Of a stretch of 64,000 bases of DNA, positions 45,336 through 53,342 are shown piece by piece. The notes under the pieces were generated by a model that saw only the letters and a list, made by a program, of their open reading frames with translations, did no database searches and was not told where the DNA came from. Each line of letters opens with the position of its first letter. Position 1 is the stretch's first letter. Source of the stretch: CBEUVQ01 sp965546615 (GTDB lineage Bacteria; Bacillota; Desulfotomaculia; Desulfotomaculales; Desulfohalotomaculaceae); NCBI GenBank assembly GCA_965546615.1, contig CBEUVQ010000009.1:1-64000 (forward strand). Reading direction: 5' to 3'. The position numbers were made by a program, and so were the translations under genes.

Positions 45336-47222
45336 TTAATCATCCAAATCAATACTTTCAACCGGCAATGATTTAAAACAAACCAGTGCCAGAGGAGGAA
45401 TTTTAATCTCCATAGAATACTGCTGATTGTGCCAAGGCAGATTATCAGCTTTCAATAAATCGACATTTTTTTGTCCGGAGCCTCCGTAGATTTCCAAATC
45501 ACTGTTCCAAACCTCCTGATATACAGACAACTGCGGCACACCTATGCGGTAATTTTCTCTTACTACCGGTGTAAAGTTGGCGACAACGATTAAAAAATCA
45601 TGTTCGCACTCGCCTTTCCTCATAAAGGTAATCACACTTTGGCTGTAGTCGTGAGGATCAATCCATTCAAAGCCCTGCCAATCATGATCCAGATGCCAAA
45701 GTGATTTTTCCTGGCGATAAAAAGCATTTAATTCGGCAGCATAACGGTACAATTTGCGGTGCATATCATAACCTAAAAGATGCCAGTCCAATGCCTGTTG
45801 ATGCTGCCATTCAATAAATTGTCCAAATTCACCGCCCATAAAAATTAATTTTTTCCCGGGATGGGTATACATGTATCCGTACAGCAGTCTTAAGTTAGCA
45901 AATTTTTGCCAATAATCCCCCGGCATTTTCTCAATTAACGATTTTTTGCCGTGAGTTACTTCATCGTGAGATAATGACAAAATATAGTTTTCTGAAAATG
46001 CATACATAAAGGAAAACGTCAATAAATTGTGATGCCATTTGCGATATATCGGGTCCATTTCCATGTAGCGTAAAATATCATTCATCCACCCCATATTCCA
46101 TTTATAATTAAAACCCAAGCCACCAAGATAGGTGGGTTTGGTAACTAACGGCCAATCTGAAGATTCTTCAGCAATCATCAAAGTGTTGGGGAATTCTTTA
46201 AACACAGCTTCATTCATTTCTTTTAAAAAGTCTATTGCTTCCAAATGCTCGTTACCCCCAAAAACATTGGGAATCCAATGCTTATTTTTTTTGGCAAAAT
46301 CGAGGTAAAGCATTTGACTGACGGCATCTACTCTCAAACCGTCAATGTGATAAACTTCTAACCAAAAAAATGCACTGGATATTAAAAAACTGCGCACTTC
46401 CGGTTTAGCGAAATCAAAATTTAACGTTCCCCACTGCTCATTCTCGCTTCTTAAAGAATTTTCATGTTCATACAGCGCTTCGCCATCGAATCTAATCAAG
46501 CCATGTGCATCTTTGCAAAAATGTCCCGGCACCCAATCTAAAATTACTCCAATGCCGTTTTGATGGCAGCGATCAACAAAATACATGAAATCCTGCGGGG
46601 TGCCAAAACGGCTGGTAGGAGCAAAATAACCGGTAGTTTGATATCCCCATGAACCGTCATAAGGATGCTCAGTTATCGGCAGCAGCTCAACATGGGTATA
46701 ACCCATCTTTAGCATTTCTTTAATTAACTGATCAGCAATTTCCCGATAATTTAAAAATTCACCGTTACTGCCTCGCCGCCAAGAACCGAGATGCAGCTCG
46801 TAAATGTTCAAAGGTTTTTTGTAAGGAGATGATTTCTGCTTTTGCTGCTGCCAATTCATATCCCCCCATTGATAATTAAGGGCAGCAATACGTGAAGCGG
46901 TATTAGGAGGTGCCTCGGCATGAAAAGCATAAGGATCCGCTTTGAGAAAGACTTCATCTTTTGGGGTGCGGATTTGAAATTTATACAGCATACCAACTTT
47001 TAGTCCGGGAATAAATATTTGCCATATGCCGCTGCTGCCGATTGACTCCATGATATGACTGTCTCCCTGCCATTGGTTAAAATCACCGACAACTGAAACT
47101 TGTTTTGCCCGCGGCGCATAAACCGTAAATCGGACGCCGCTGTGGTGTTCATTATCTTCAAGATGGGCACCAAAAAGCAAATAGCTGCGATAATTACAGC
47201 CATTGTGAAATGAGTTGATCAT
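45336..47222 (-). CDS. glgB: 1,4-alpha-glucan branching enzyme
   Basis: This 628-residue GH13 enzyme has an N-terminal CBM48 domain (VSVVGDFNQW near residue 43). Catalytic motifs are GLRVDAVSQML (nucleophile Asp), LMIAEESSDWP (acid/base Glu) and LSHDEVTHGKKS. It introduces alpha-1,6 branches in glycogen. A TTG one codon earlier (47225) is better spaced from GAGGAG and may be the real start. It opens the glycogen operon. Confidence 0.95.
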   Translation of the reverse strand: MINSFHNGCNYRSYLLFGAHLEDNEHHSGVRFTVYAPRAKQVSVVGDFNQWQGDSHIMESIGSSGIWQIFIPGLKVGMLYKFQIRTPKDEVFLKADPYAFHAEAPPNTASRIAALNYQWGDMNWQQQKQKSSPYKKPLNIYELHLGSWRRGSNGEFLNYREIADQLIKEMLKMGYTHVELLPITEHPYDGSWGYQTTGYFAPTSRFGTPQDFMYFVDRCHQNGIGVILDWVPGHFCKDAHGLIRFDGEALYEHENSLRSENEQWGTLNFDFAKPEVRSFLISSAFFWLEVYHIDGLRVDAVSQMLYLDFAKKNKHWIPNVFGGNEHLEAIDFLKEMNEAVFKEFPNTLMIAEESSDWPLVTKPTYLGGLGFNYKWNMGWMNDILRYMEMDPIYRKWHHNLLTFSFMYAFSENYILSLSHDEVTHGKKSLIEKMPGDYWQKFANLRLLYGYMYTHPGKKLIFMGGEFGQFIEWQHQQALDWHLLGYDMHRKLYRYAAELNAFYRQEKSLWHLDHDWQGFEWIDPHDYSQSVITFMRKGECEHDFLIVVANFTPVVRENYRIGVPQLSVYQEVWNSDLEIYGGSGQKNVDLLKADNLPWHNQQYSMEIKIPPLALVCFKSLPVESIDLDD

Positions 47223-47359
47223 CAAATCTACTGCTCCTCAATTACTTTTGTTATCGATTTCTATAAATTACATATATTTCCTTTAAAGAAAATGCTATTT
47301 TTTTACTAATATCTTGGCATAAGCTAGTATATTTTTACATAATTTTGATATAATAGCAT

Positions 47360-47399
47360 AAAAGCAAAGAAAACCGCCCCCGCAACTTGCAGGGACGGT
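47360..47399 (-). terminator. Terminator of the spore-protein gene
   Basis: On the minus strand ACCGTCCCTGCAA and TTGCGGGGGCGGT can pair along 13 positions, two of them G-U. They are followed by TTTCTTTGCTTTT. It lies between the spore-protein gene and glgB. Confidence 0.75.
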
Positions 47400-47418
47400 C
47401 TCCTTGTAAATTAGGGTT

Positions 47419-47451
47419 CATTAATCATCTGCCTATCAGCTATGATTAATG
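47419..47451. repeat. Perfect inverted repeat downstream of the spore-protein gene
   Basis: CATTAATCAT (47419-47428) and ATGATTAATG (47442-47451) form a perfect 10-bp stem with a 13-nt loop. There is no T run. It lies between the spore-protein stop and its terminator and may stabilise the transcript. Confidence 0.5.
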
Positions 47452-47469
47452 CCCTTGGCGTAAGATGAT

Positions 47470-47730
47470 TTATTGTTGTTGAGGAGTATCCAAAGATACG
47501 TTTTGGTTGGTAACTTGTGCAGCTTGACCATTGCTTAAAGCCTGCTCGGCAAAAGCTACCAATCTTTTGGTCATGTTACCGCCAACATAACCGTTCACAC
47601 GGCTGGGAAGCTGCCCTTTGTCCATTTGTGCATAGTTGGTAATTCCCAGTTCACCGGCGATTTCATACTTCATTTGATCCAGAGCGCTTGCAGCACCTGC
47701 TTTAACAGGTTGATTGCTGTTACGAGCCAT
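47470..47730 (-). CDS. Small acid-soluble spore protein, alpha/beta type
   Basis: This 86-residue protein has the alpha/beta SASP core: MKYEIAGELG, which holds the GPR-protease cleavage site (E-I-A), then NGYVGGNMTKRLVAFAEQAL. It coats and protects DNA in the spore and is degraded at germination. GGAGGG precedes the ATG. A sporulation-type -10 lies upstream and a terminator follows. Confidence 0.95.
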   Translation of the reverse strand: MARNSNQPVKAGAASALDQMKYEIAGELGITNYAQMDKGQLPSRVNGYVGGNMTKRLVAFAEQALSNGQAAQVTNQNVSLDTPQQQ

Positions 47731-47777
47731 TCAAAATCCCTCCTTGTTTGTTTTTTATTATTAATTGGCTCTGACTT

Positions 47778-47784
47778 TATTATG
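47778..47784 (-). promoter_or_regulatory. Possible sigma-F/sigma-G -10 element for the spore protein
   Basis: The minus strand reads CATAATA, matching the CATNNTA core of forespore promoters, about 50 nt before the start. A convincing -35 was not found. Confidence 0.4.
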
Positions 47785-47844
47785 GCTGTACTGAAAAATA
47801 TAATGTGTGAAAAAATCTAACAGCATTGTCATAAGAAAACATAA

Positions 47845-47883
47845 AACCAACCTTCTGTTTTTAATTTATAAAGGTTGGTTTTT
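47845..47883. terminator. Terminator after the 159-residue protein gene
   Basis: AACCAACCTT and AAGGTTGGTT form a 10-bp stem. T-rich sequence follows on both strands. It lies 10 nt from the stop of the minus-strand gene. Confidence 0.75.
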
Positions 47884-47893
47884 ATGCATATTT

Positions 47894-48373
47894 TTATACA
47901 ACAAGCTTAATGTATTTTTTTCGCCAATTTCTTTTAATACGATATAACATTAAATTCCATTTAGTATTGTCCGCCACAACGTCGCGAACAGTGGCAGCAA
48001 ACATAATATTACCGATGTGACAGGCAGAAGATATATCTTGATTGTTCTCTCTCGCCTTAGTCATTATGTATCGATATTCCTCCTGCTCTAAATCCGGAAG
48101 CAAATCCATTGGTTCAATAAATTCAGAAAACTGATAAAATAAACTCTGCAGTTCCAGAAGCCTTTTTTTTAGCTTTAATATTTCCAATACTCCGTCAATT
48201 CCAACTAATGTGATCTTCCCTGTTTTTGCCTCCTTAATCACTTTGCCAAGATCTTTTTCCAGTACCTTAATAACACCTGGGCGCTTTAGAAGCTGTTTAT
48301 ATTCTTTATGTACTTCTAAAGCTTCCTGTCTGAATTTTTTCGCTTTCCCCAATACTTCCGACATAGACAACAT
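47894..48373 (-). CDS. Hypothetical helical protein
   Basis: This 159-residue protein is not recognised. The first 60 residues are charged and helical (KKFRQEALEVHKEYKQLLKR), followed by a leucine-rich helix (ILKLKKRLLELQSLFYQF). The C-terminal end is basic (RNWRKKYIKL). There is no signal peptide. The ATG at 48373 follows GGGTGAG by 6 nt. The N-terminal half vaguely recalls YlbF-type helices, but I would not assign it. Confidence 0.7.
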   Translation of the reverse strand: MLSMSEVLGKAKKFRQEALEVHKEYKQLLKRPGVIKVLEKDLGKVIKEAKTGKITLVGIDGVLEILKLKKRLLELQSLFYQFSEFIEPMDLLPDLEQEEYRYIMTKARENNQDISSACHIGNIMFAATVRDVVADNTKWNLMLYRIKRNWRKKYIKLVV

Positions 48374-48782
48374 ACAAAACTCACCCGCTTCCAATTCATA
48401 TATCTATTCTTTTTATTTTGTAATAGTGTTCCATAAACTTATATTTTTTTCCTTTGGAGAAACTGACTTGTTTTGTCGGAAGCAATTAAAAAAAAAGTCT
48501 AAATATCTTTTATGCTGCACTACCGGCAGCAGATTGACATAATCAGACTGATATATCTCTACCTTAAAAATGTTATCCCCGGGCTTACCCGGGGCTTTCA
48601 CAATTTAGGCGAGTGCAGGGATACCGTTGGGTCTCCCCACTCTCCTTTTTTTCATCATATGCAATTTGTTTATATTCTGCCACTACTTGTATTTAATAGT
48701 AAATTCTAAAATAAAGTAACACCTGCAATAAAGGTGTCGTATCATATAGCGATCGCATATAATGGTGAAAGGAGGTTATCAA
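48374..48782. other. Intergenic stretch with a structured element
   Basis: About 410 bases without a convincing gene, between divergent genes. It contains two strong plus-strand hairpins ending in a T run at 48577-48652. A TTGACA at 48535 has no good -10 partner. The palindrome GCGATCGC lies at 48749-48756, close to the next gene. Confidence 0.5.
48577..48652 (+). ncRNA. Candidate small RNA or leader with two hairpins
   Basis: The first hairpin is CCCCGGG/CCCGGGG with a CTTA loop (48577-48594). The second has an outer stem GAGTG/CACTC and an inner stem GGGA/TCCC plus ACC/GGT (48611-48642), followed by CCTTTTTTT. No plus-strand gene lies upstream, so the terminator must end a short independent RNA, or act as a leader before the gene at 48783. 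I do not recognise a known riboswitch or sRNA family. Confidence 0.45.
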
Positions 48783-49166
48783 GTGAAAGGGAATTATAAT
48801 CAACAAACTCGGCATCGCAATACACCACCACCGCCGCCGTTTCCCACTGACCCAATCATTCATTCTTTAACTATAATGGCACTAATGTCTCAGCCAAATA
48901 TAGACAGGCAGCTGGACCAAGTTCTAAATGTAATTGATACCGTCACAAGCACTATGCGCTCAATACGCATGGGAATAAACTCATTCCACAGCAGCATCCA
49001 AGAGGCTCACACCCATTTGTTTGGCATGCCTTCTAATCAAGGGCAGCATTATGCTCCTCCTAAAAATCCGTATCAACAGCAGCAACCATTTGGCTTTGCT
49101 CCAGGCAGTCAAAATAAATCAGATTATGAAAACTTTACCACAAAACCGGCAAATGAATCTAAATAA
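48783..49166 (+). CDS. Hypothetical Pro/Gln-rich protein
   Basis: This 127-residue protein has a proline run near the N-terminus (TPPPPPFPTDP), a helical middle (residues 25-70, including NIDRQLDQVLNVIDTVTSTM), and a Gln/Pro/Asn-rich tail (KNPYQQQQPFGFAPG). There is no signal peptide or membrane segment. The GTG at 48783 is 7 nt after GGAGG. The composition resembles some spore-coat or envelope proteins of Firmicutes, but that is only an impression. Confidence 0.7.
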   Translation: MKGNYNQQTRHRNTPPPPPFPTDPIIHSLTIMALMSQPNIDRQLDQVLNVIDTVTSTMRSIRMGINSFHSSIQEAHTHLFGMPSNQGQHYAPPKNPYQQQQPFGFAPGSQNKSDYENFTTKPANESK

Positions 49167-49190
49167 AAAGAATAGCTGTCATTAAAGGAT

Positions 49191-49233
49191 AACATTACCT
49201 CCAAGCGAACAGAAAAGCATTGGAGGTGATGTT
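49191..49233 (+). promoter_or_regulatory. Hairpin that sequesters a ribosome binding site
   Basis: AACATTACCTCCAA (49191-49204) pairs with TTGGAGGTGATGTT (49220-49233) in a 14-bp stem with one G-U pair and a 15-nt loop. The GGAGGT ribosome site is fully inside the stem, and an ATG follows directly at 49234. Such a stem would block translation unless opened by temperature, a ligand, an RNA or a protein. Confidence 0.65.
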
Positions 49234-49299
49234 ATGTTTGATACACTGCTGATAACGTGGGATTGGGGCAGGATTAACACGCTTGACGGAATTTCGTGA
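49234..49299 (+). CDS. Possible 21-codon small protein
   Basis: The ATG directly after the ribosome-site hairpin opens a frame MFDTLLITWDWGRINTLDG followed by IS and a TGA. It has no recognised homologue. The strong ribosome site argues for translation, while the short length leaves doubt. It could be a leader peptide or a small toxin-like or regulatory peptide. Confidence 0.4.
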   Translation: MFDTLLITWDWGRINTLDGIS

Positions 49300-49342
49300 A
49301 GAAGGAATGAAAGCAATATTTTGATATTTTTTTTAAAAAAAC

Positions 49343-49390
49343 AAAACCTCTGAAGTGGTTTCCGCATATTATGCCCTCAGGAGGTGTTTT
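49343..49390 (+). promoter_or_regulatory. Possible alternative-pairing region before the ribbon-helix-helix gene
   Basis: AAACC (49344-49348) can pair with GGTTT (49357-49361). Alternatively AAAACCTCTGA (49343-49353) can pair, with bulges, with TCAGGAGGTGTTTT (49377-49390), which holds the ribosome site. The two are mutually exclusive. It is weaker than the hairpin at 49191. Confidence 0.3.
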
Positions 49391-49394
49391 ATTT

Positions 49395-49562
49395 ATGGAT
49401 AAGTATCATGTTATTGATAAACCGGTATTAGATAAAATTGAGGTATATATTCCTCCCAGGCTGACTATAAAAATTGCCACCCTGGCAGCAGAGCAGGGCA
49501 GAACATTAAATGAAGTAATTAGAGAAGCAATTACAGATTATATAAAATTAAGCAAACAATAA
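49395..49562 (+). CDS. Ribbon-helix-helix (CopG/Arc-type) protein
   Basis: This 55-residue protein has a beta strand (IEVYIPPRLTIKI) followed by two helices (ATLAAEQGRTLNEVIREAI), the fold of small DNA-binding repressors. The ATG at 49395 follows AGGAGGTG by 8 nt. No partner toxin gene is adjacent in an obvious form. It may regulate its neighbours. Confidence 0.8.
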   Translation: MDKYHVIDKPVLDKIEVYIPPRLTIKIATLAAEQGRTLNEVIREAITDYIKLSKQ

Positions 49563-49630
49563 CCTTTACCTAGTTCAATTTTCAGTTTATAATTAGTTAA
49601 TTAATGAACAAGATCCAAGAGGTGACGCTG

Positions 49631-49870
49631 ATGAGTTTTGCAGCACAAAATTTACCGCTACCACAATGTTATTATCCAATAAAAATTGGCACTCGCGGCA
49701 GTATTTGCCTGCGCTTTGGTTGTTCACCGGTATGCGTGACTTGTCGTTATGCCAAGCCGACAAATACCCCTGCTTGTTATGCTGCACTGCCGGGATATCC
49801 AGAAGATTGTGTGTCATCATATTATTCACCTAAGTGTAAAAAATTCTGTCTTTACGCCAAAGCGGACTGA
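49631..49870 (+). CDS. Small cysteine-rich protein
   Basis: This 79-residue protein has nine cysteines (positions 13, 26, 31, 35, 38, 49, 60, 69, 73), with CxxxCxxC in the middle. There is no signal peptide. The ATG at 49631 follows AGAGGTGA by 5 nt. The pattern suggests Zn or Fe-S binding, or a cross-linked spore component. I do not recognise the family. Confidence 0.7.
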   Translation: MSFAAQNLPLPQCYYPIKIGTRGSICLRFGCSPVCVTCRYAKPTNTPACYAALPGYPEDCVSSYYSPKCKKFCLYAKAD

Positions 49871-50170
49871 AGCTGTGTAACTTTAATTATGAATTTTGGA
49901 TTTGGAAGCAGGACAGTATACATTGGATTGGTGCTAATTAAAGAGGGGTTTGCGTTCAAACCCCTATAATTGTACGTACTTCGCCAACCTTAGTTTTCTA
50001 GATGTACCATTATAAGTAATCAGCGGTTAAAATTTAAAATTCATAATTAAAATCATAACTTTTGCATAAAAATGAAAGCGGACATCTGTCCGCTTCAGAC
50101 TGTCGACAAAGTCGACAGTCTTATTTTTTCGGTAAATACTTTATTCATTTAACACAATAGTAATTAACTT
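49871..50170. other. Intergenic stretch before the acyl-CoA synthetase end
   Basis: These 300 bases lie between convergent genes. No coding signal was seen. Tandem hairpins occupy 50076-50127; the rest is A/T-rich without recognised elements. Confidence 0.5.
50076..50127. terminator. Tandem hairpin terminators between convergent genes
   Basis: AAGCGGAC/GTCCGCTT (50076-50095) is followed on the minus strand by a T-rich tract. AGACTGTCGAC/GTCGACAGTCT (50097-50121) is followed on the plus strand by TTATTTTTT. The second hairpin is nearly identical to the one at 10066-10090. Confidence 0.8.
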
Positions 50171-51823
50171 CTAGCGAAGAAGCGGCAGTCCCTTCTTCAT
50201 CCGTTCCATTTGCCTAAGCTGTACACGGCGGATTTTACCGCTGACCGTCTTTGGCAGCTCATCAATAAATTCAATATCCCGCGGGTATTTATATGGTGCA
50301 GTGGTATTTTTTACGTGATTTTGCAGCTCTTTAATTAACTCAATTGAGGGTTCGTAACCTTCGGCCAAAACCACAAATGCTTTTACTATTTCTCCGCGCA
50401 TCTCATCCGGACTTGCTACCACCGCAGTTTCTGCAACCGCCGGGTGACTGATTAAAGCACTTTCCACTTCAAACGGACCAATACGATAACCTGCGGAAAG
50501 AATAATATCATCAGAACGTCCAACGAACCAAAAATAGCCGTCTTCATCTTTTACGCCCCTGTCGCCGGTAACATACCAACGACCTCGACGAGCAGCCAGC
50601 GTTTTCATTGGATCACGCCAGTATTCTTTAAATATACCCGCCGGCTGCTCCGGCTCAATTTCTATCGCAATGTCACCTTCTTTGCCGGCAGGCATTTCTG
50701 TGCCTATTTCATCAATAATGGCTACTTTAAACCCCGGTGTCGGTTTACCCATTGAACCCGGACGTGCTTTGATACAGGGGAAATTACCCAACACCAATAC
50801 CGTTTCTGTTTGACCATAGCCATCACGTATTGTTAATCCGGTATGTTTTTGCCATACGCTTATCACTTCAGGGTTCAGCGGTTCACCGGCACCGACACAG
50901 TGCCTCAAATGGGAAAACTTATATTTTGTTAAATCCTCCAATACCAGCATGCGGTAAATAGTCGGAGCAGCACACAGTGTGGTGATTGGGTACTGTGCAA
51001 GCAAACTCAACATTCTTTTGGGACTAAATTTACCGACTTCATGATGAACAAAGATGCAGGCACCTTGATGCCAGGGTCCAAACAAACTGCTCCAAGCAGC
51101 CTTACCCCACCCTGTATCTGATAAGTTCCAATGCAAATCTTCTTCAGTTAAATCCAACCAATACTTACCGGTTACCTTATGTGCAAACGGATAACTAACA
51201 TGGGTATGCAGCGTCATTTTTGGATACCCGGTAGTTCCGGAAGTAAAGAACAATAACGCACCGTCGTCTCCCTTGGTTTTTACGTTTGGGAAATCGGTTG
51301 ATGCTGCCGCAACTGCTGAATGATAACTAATCCAACCCGGTTTACTGCCTACAACAATTTTAATTTTTAGTGACGGACATTGTTCAATGATTTCATCAAC
51401 TTTTTCTGCCGTACTTTGATCAGTTATTACAGCCACCGCTTCACTTGCTTTTATGCGATATTCAATGTCTTTGGCGGTAAGCTGTACAGTACCCGGACTA
51501 ATCACCGCTCCCATGCGTAAGCAGCCAACCATTGCCTCCCACCATTCTATTAGCCTGGGCAAAATAATAATTACACGATCTCCTTTTTTTACCCCGTTTT
51601 GTTTTAAAACGTCGGCCACCCGGCATGATTGCTCTTTAATATCTAAAAAGGTTTTGGTTAGCTCTGTTCCATAATCATCCACCCATAAAACAGCCCGTTT
51701 GCCTGGTATTTCCGCCCACTTATCCACTACGTCGGTGGCAAAATTAAAATATTCCGGTGTATTCCAACGAAAATTGCTGTATACAGTCTCATAATCCATC
51801 ATATTATGTTGATGTTTATCCAT
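50171..51823 (-). CDS. AMP-forming acyl-CoA synthetase
   Basis: This 550-residue ANL-superfamily enzyme activates a carboxylic acid with ATP and CoA. Motifs are SGTTGYPK (195-202), DGYGQTET, YVTGDRG, and the C-terminal PKTVSGKIRR with catalytic Lys530. It resembles medium-chain or acetyl-CoA synthetases (AcsM/MACS type); chain length is not determinable. The C-terminal Lys is the site acetylated in AcsA by AcuA-type enzymes. It has its own terminator. Confidence 0.9.
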   Translation of the reverse strand: MDKHQHNMMDYETVYSNFRWNTPEYFNFATDVVDKWAEIPGKRAVLWVDDYGTELTKTFLDIKEQSCRVADVLKQNGVKKGDRVIIILPRLIEWWEAMVGCLRMGAVISPGTVQLTAKDIEYRIKASEAVAVITDQSTAEKVDEIIEQCPSLKIKIVVGSKPGWISYHSAVAAASTDFPNVKTKGDDGALLFFTSGTTGYPKMTLHTHVSYPFAHKVTGKYWLDLTEEDLHWNLSDTGWGKAAWSSLFGPWHQGACIFVHHEVGKFSPKRMLSLLAQYPITTLCAAPTIYRMLVLEDLTKYKFSHLRHCVGAGEPLNPEVISVWQKHTGLTIRDGYGQTETVLVLGNFPCIKARPGSMGKPTPGFKVAIIDEIGTEMPAGKEGDIAIEIEPEQPAGIFKEYWRDPMKTLAARRGRWYVTGDRGVKDEDGYFWFVGRSDDIILSAGYRIGPFEVESALISHPAVAETAVVASPDEMRGEIVKAFVVLAEGYEPSIELIKELQNHVKNTTAPYKYPRDIEFIDELPKTVSGKIRRVQLRQMERMKKGLPLLR

Positions 51824-52005
51824 ATGAATCCTCCGTTCAAATGGTTACTATATTAAATCTTACTTTTTCGCTGATAATTGTTAATTTCCTTTATTTTCAA
51901 TCTAAAATATTTGAGAATATTGTTTTTTCCTGTTAAGAAGGAAATATTCATCAAAAGTCGAAAATATATGTTAAATAATGCAATTTTTTGGAAGGGGAAA
52001 TCATT

Positions 52006-52650
52006 GTGGGTGAACTGGTAAGTATTAAGGGCACCCGTCAGGGTCTGATTATTTTATTTGATTCTGACGCTGACTATGAACAAATAAAAGATTATCTGCA
52101 CAAGAAAATGAAATCTGCCAAAGGCTTTTTTAACGGAGCCAAATTTTCTTTAGCTACCGGAGTTAATGTCACCGAAAATCAAAAATCAGAACTGGAAAAA
52201 ATTTGCTCAGAGTATGGTTTAATTCATGATGATAATATTAAGCTTCCTTCATTTAACAAACAGGCCTCGAAAGATAATCTGCCTACAATCAGCAAAACAA
52301 AGCATCATTCAAGATCAGGTGAAAAAACATTACTTATCCGCAGAACACTGCGTTCAGGGCAATCAATTCAATATGACGGCAACGTTGTAGTGTTGGGTGA
52401 TGTTAATGCCGGTTCTGAAATTATTGCCGAGGGAAGCATTATTGTAATGGGACGTTTAAGCGGATTAATTCATGCCGGTGCTACCGGAAATACACAAGCC
52501 TGTGTTATTGCCAACCGCCTTTGCCCTACTCAGATGCGCATTGGCACAGCCATTACCACTTCACCGGATGAAGAGCCCGAGTATCCCGAAATTGCCAGGC
52601 TGGTCGATAACCAAATTCAAGTAACAAAATATATCCCTTCAAAAAAGTAG
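52006..52650 (+). CDS. minC: Septum site-determining protein MinC
   Basis: This 214-residue protein has the N-terminal MinC domain (about residues 1-95) and the C-terminal beta-helix (GQSIQYDGNVVVLGDVNAGS, about 115-214), which binds MinD and FtsZ. It blocks division at the poles. The GTG at 52006 follows GGAAGGGG by 8 nt. Neither minD nor mreBCD is adjacent, which is unusual. Confidence 0.92.
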   Translation: MGELVSIKGTRQGLIILFDSDADYEQIKDYLHKKMKSAKGFFNGAKFSLATGVNVTENQKSELEKICSEYGLIHDDNIKLPSFNKQASKDNLPTISKTKHHSRSGEKTLLIRRTLRSGQSIQYDGNVVVLGDVNAGSEIIAEGSIIVMGRLSGLIHAGATGNTQACVIANRLCPTQMRIGTAITTSPDEEPEYPEIARLVDNQIQVTKYIPSKK

Positions 52651-52670
52651 CCGGGTTATTTAACCCGGCT
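52649..52670. terminator. Hairpin at the convergent ends of minC and the NUDIX gene
   Basis: AGCCGGGTT and AACCCGGCT form a 9-bp stem that includes the end of both reading frames. T runs are lacking, so termination is uncertain. Confidence 0.5.
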
Positions 52671-53186
52671 GACTGCCAAAATTCCAATAATTGTTTTGGC
52701 ATCGTTTATTTTTCCATTTTTAATCATTTCTAACGCTTCAGCCAACGGCACTTTTTGTACCTCTACAAATTCATCATCATCTAAATGCTGACCTTGATAG
52801 GAAAGATCTTCAGCAGCATAAAGATGTAAAACTTCATTACTAAATCCCGGGCTGGTATAAAAGCTAAACAATTTTTCAATACTGCCGGCCACTACGCCGG
52901 TTTCTTCAAGCAGTTCCCTTTTAGCACATTCATCCGGCGGTTCATTGGCATCTAATTTACCGGCCGGTATTTCCAATAAAATTTCCCCTGCCGGATGTCG
53001 ATACTGCCGCACCATTAACACTTCGCCCGATGCTGTAATCGGGACAACCGCTACCGCCCCTTTATGCTCCACTACTTCCCGCGCCGCTGTTTTACCGTTA
53101 GGCAGCTTTACTGAATCAATTCTTAAATTAACAACCTTTCCTTTGTGCAGAACTTGAGAAGAAATTATCTCTTCTTTTAATTTCAC
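52656..53186 (-). CDS. nudF: ADP-ribose pyrophosphatase (NUDIX)
   Basis: This 176-residue hydrolase has a full Nudix box: GKLDANE, then seven residues, then RELLEETGV, near residues 82-104. It hydrolyses ADP-ribose and related diphosphates. It starts at GTG. It is divergent from the three-gene activase operon. Confidence 0.9.
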   Translation of the reverse strand: MKLKEEIISSQVLHKGKVVNLRIDSVKLPNGKTAAREVVEHKGAVAVVPITASGEVLMVRQYRHPAGEILLEIPAGKLDANEPPDECAKRELLEETGVVAGSIEKLFSFYTSPGFSNEVLHLYAAEDLSYQGQHLDDDEFVEVQKVPLAEALEMIKNGKINDAKTIIGILAVSRVK

Positions 53187-53342
53187 CGGTCATCACTTCC
53201 CAAAGCAATTTTTTATTAACATCATAGAATGACGATCAGAAGGATTTAACTTTAGTCTGTAGAATACTTATGATCAATATTATAACATAACATTCCTTTG
53301 TTGGCATATTTATACTATAGCATAGGAAAGGGAGAAATAATT

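Noticed and set aside
48535..48570. Sigma-A promoter for the candidate RNA starting with TTGACA
   Set aside because: No acceptable -10 lies 16-18 nt downstream; the A/T-rich stretch at 11 nt is too close.
49191..49233. Inverted repeat as the end of a mobile element
   Set aside because: The arms are only 15 nt apart, no target duplication was seen, and the right arm is a ribosome site directly before an ATG.
49182..49367. Minus-strand ORF of about 61 codons
   Set aside because: It has no ribosome site and lies over the hairpin and plus-strand signals.
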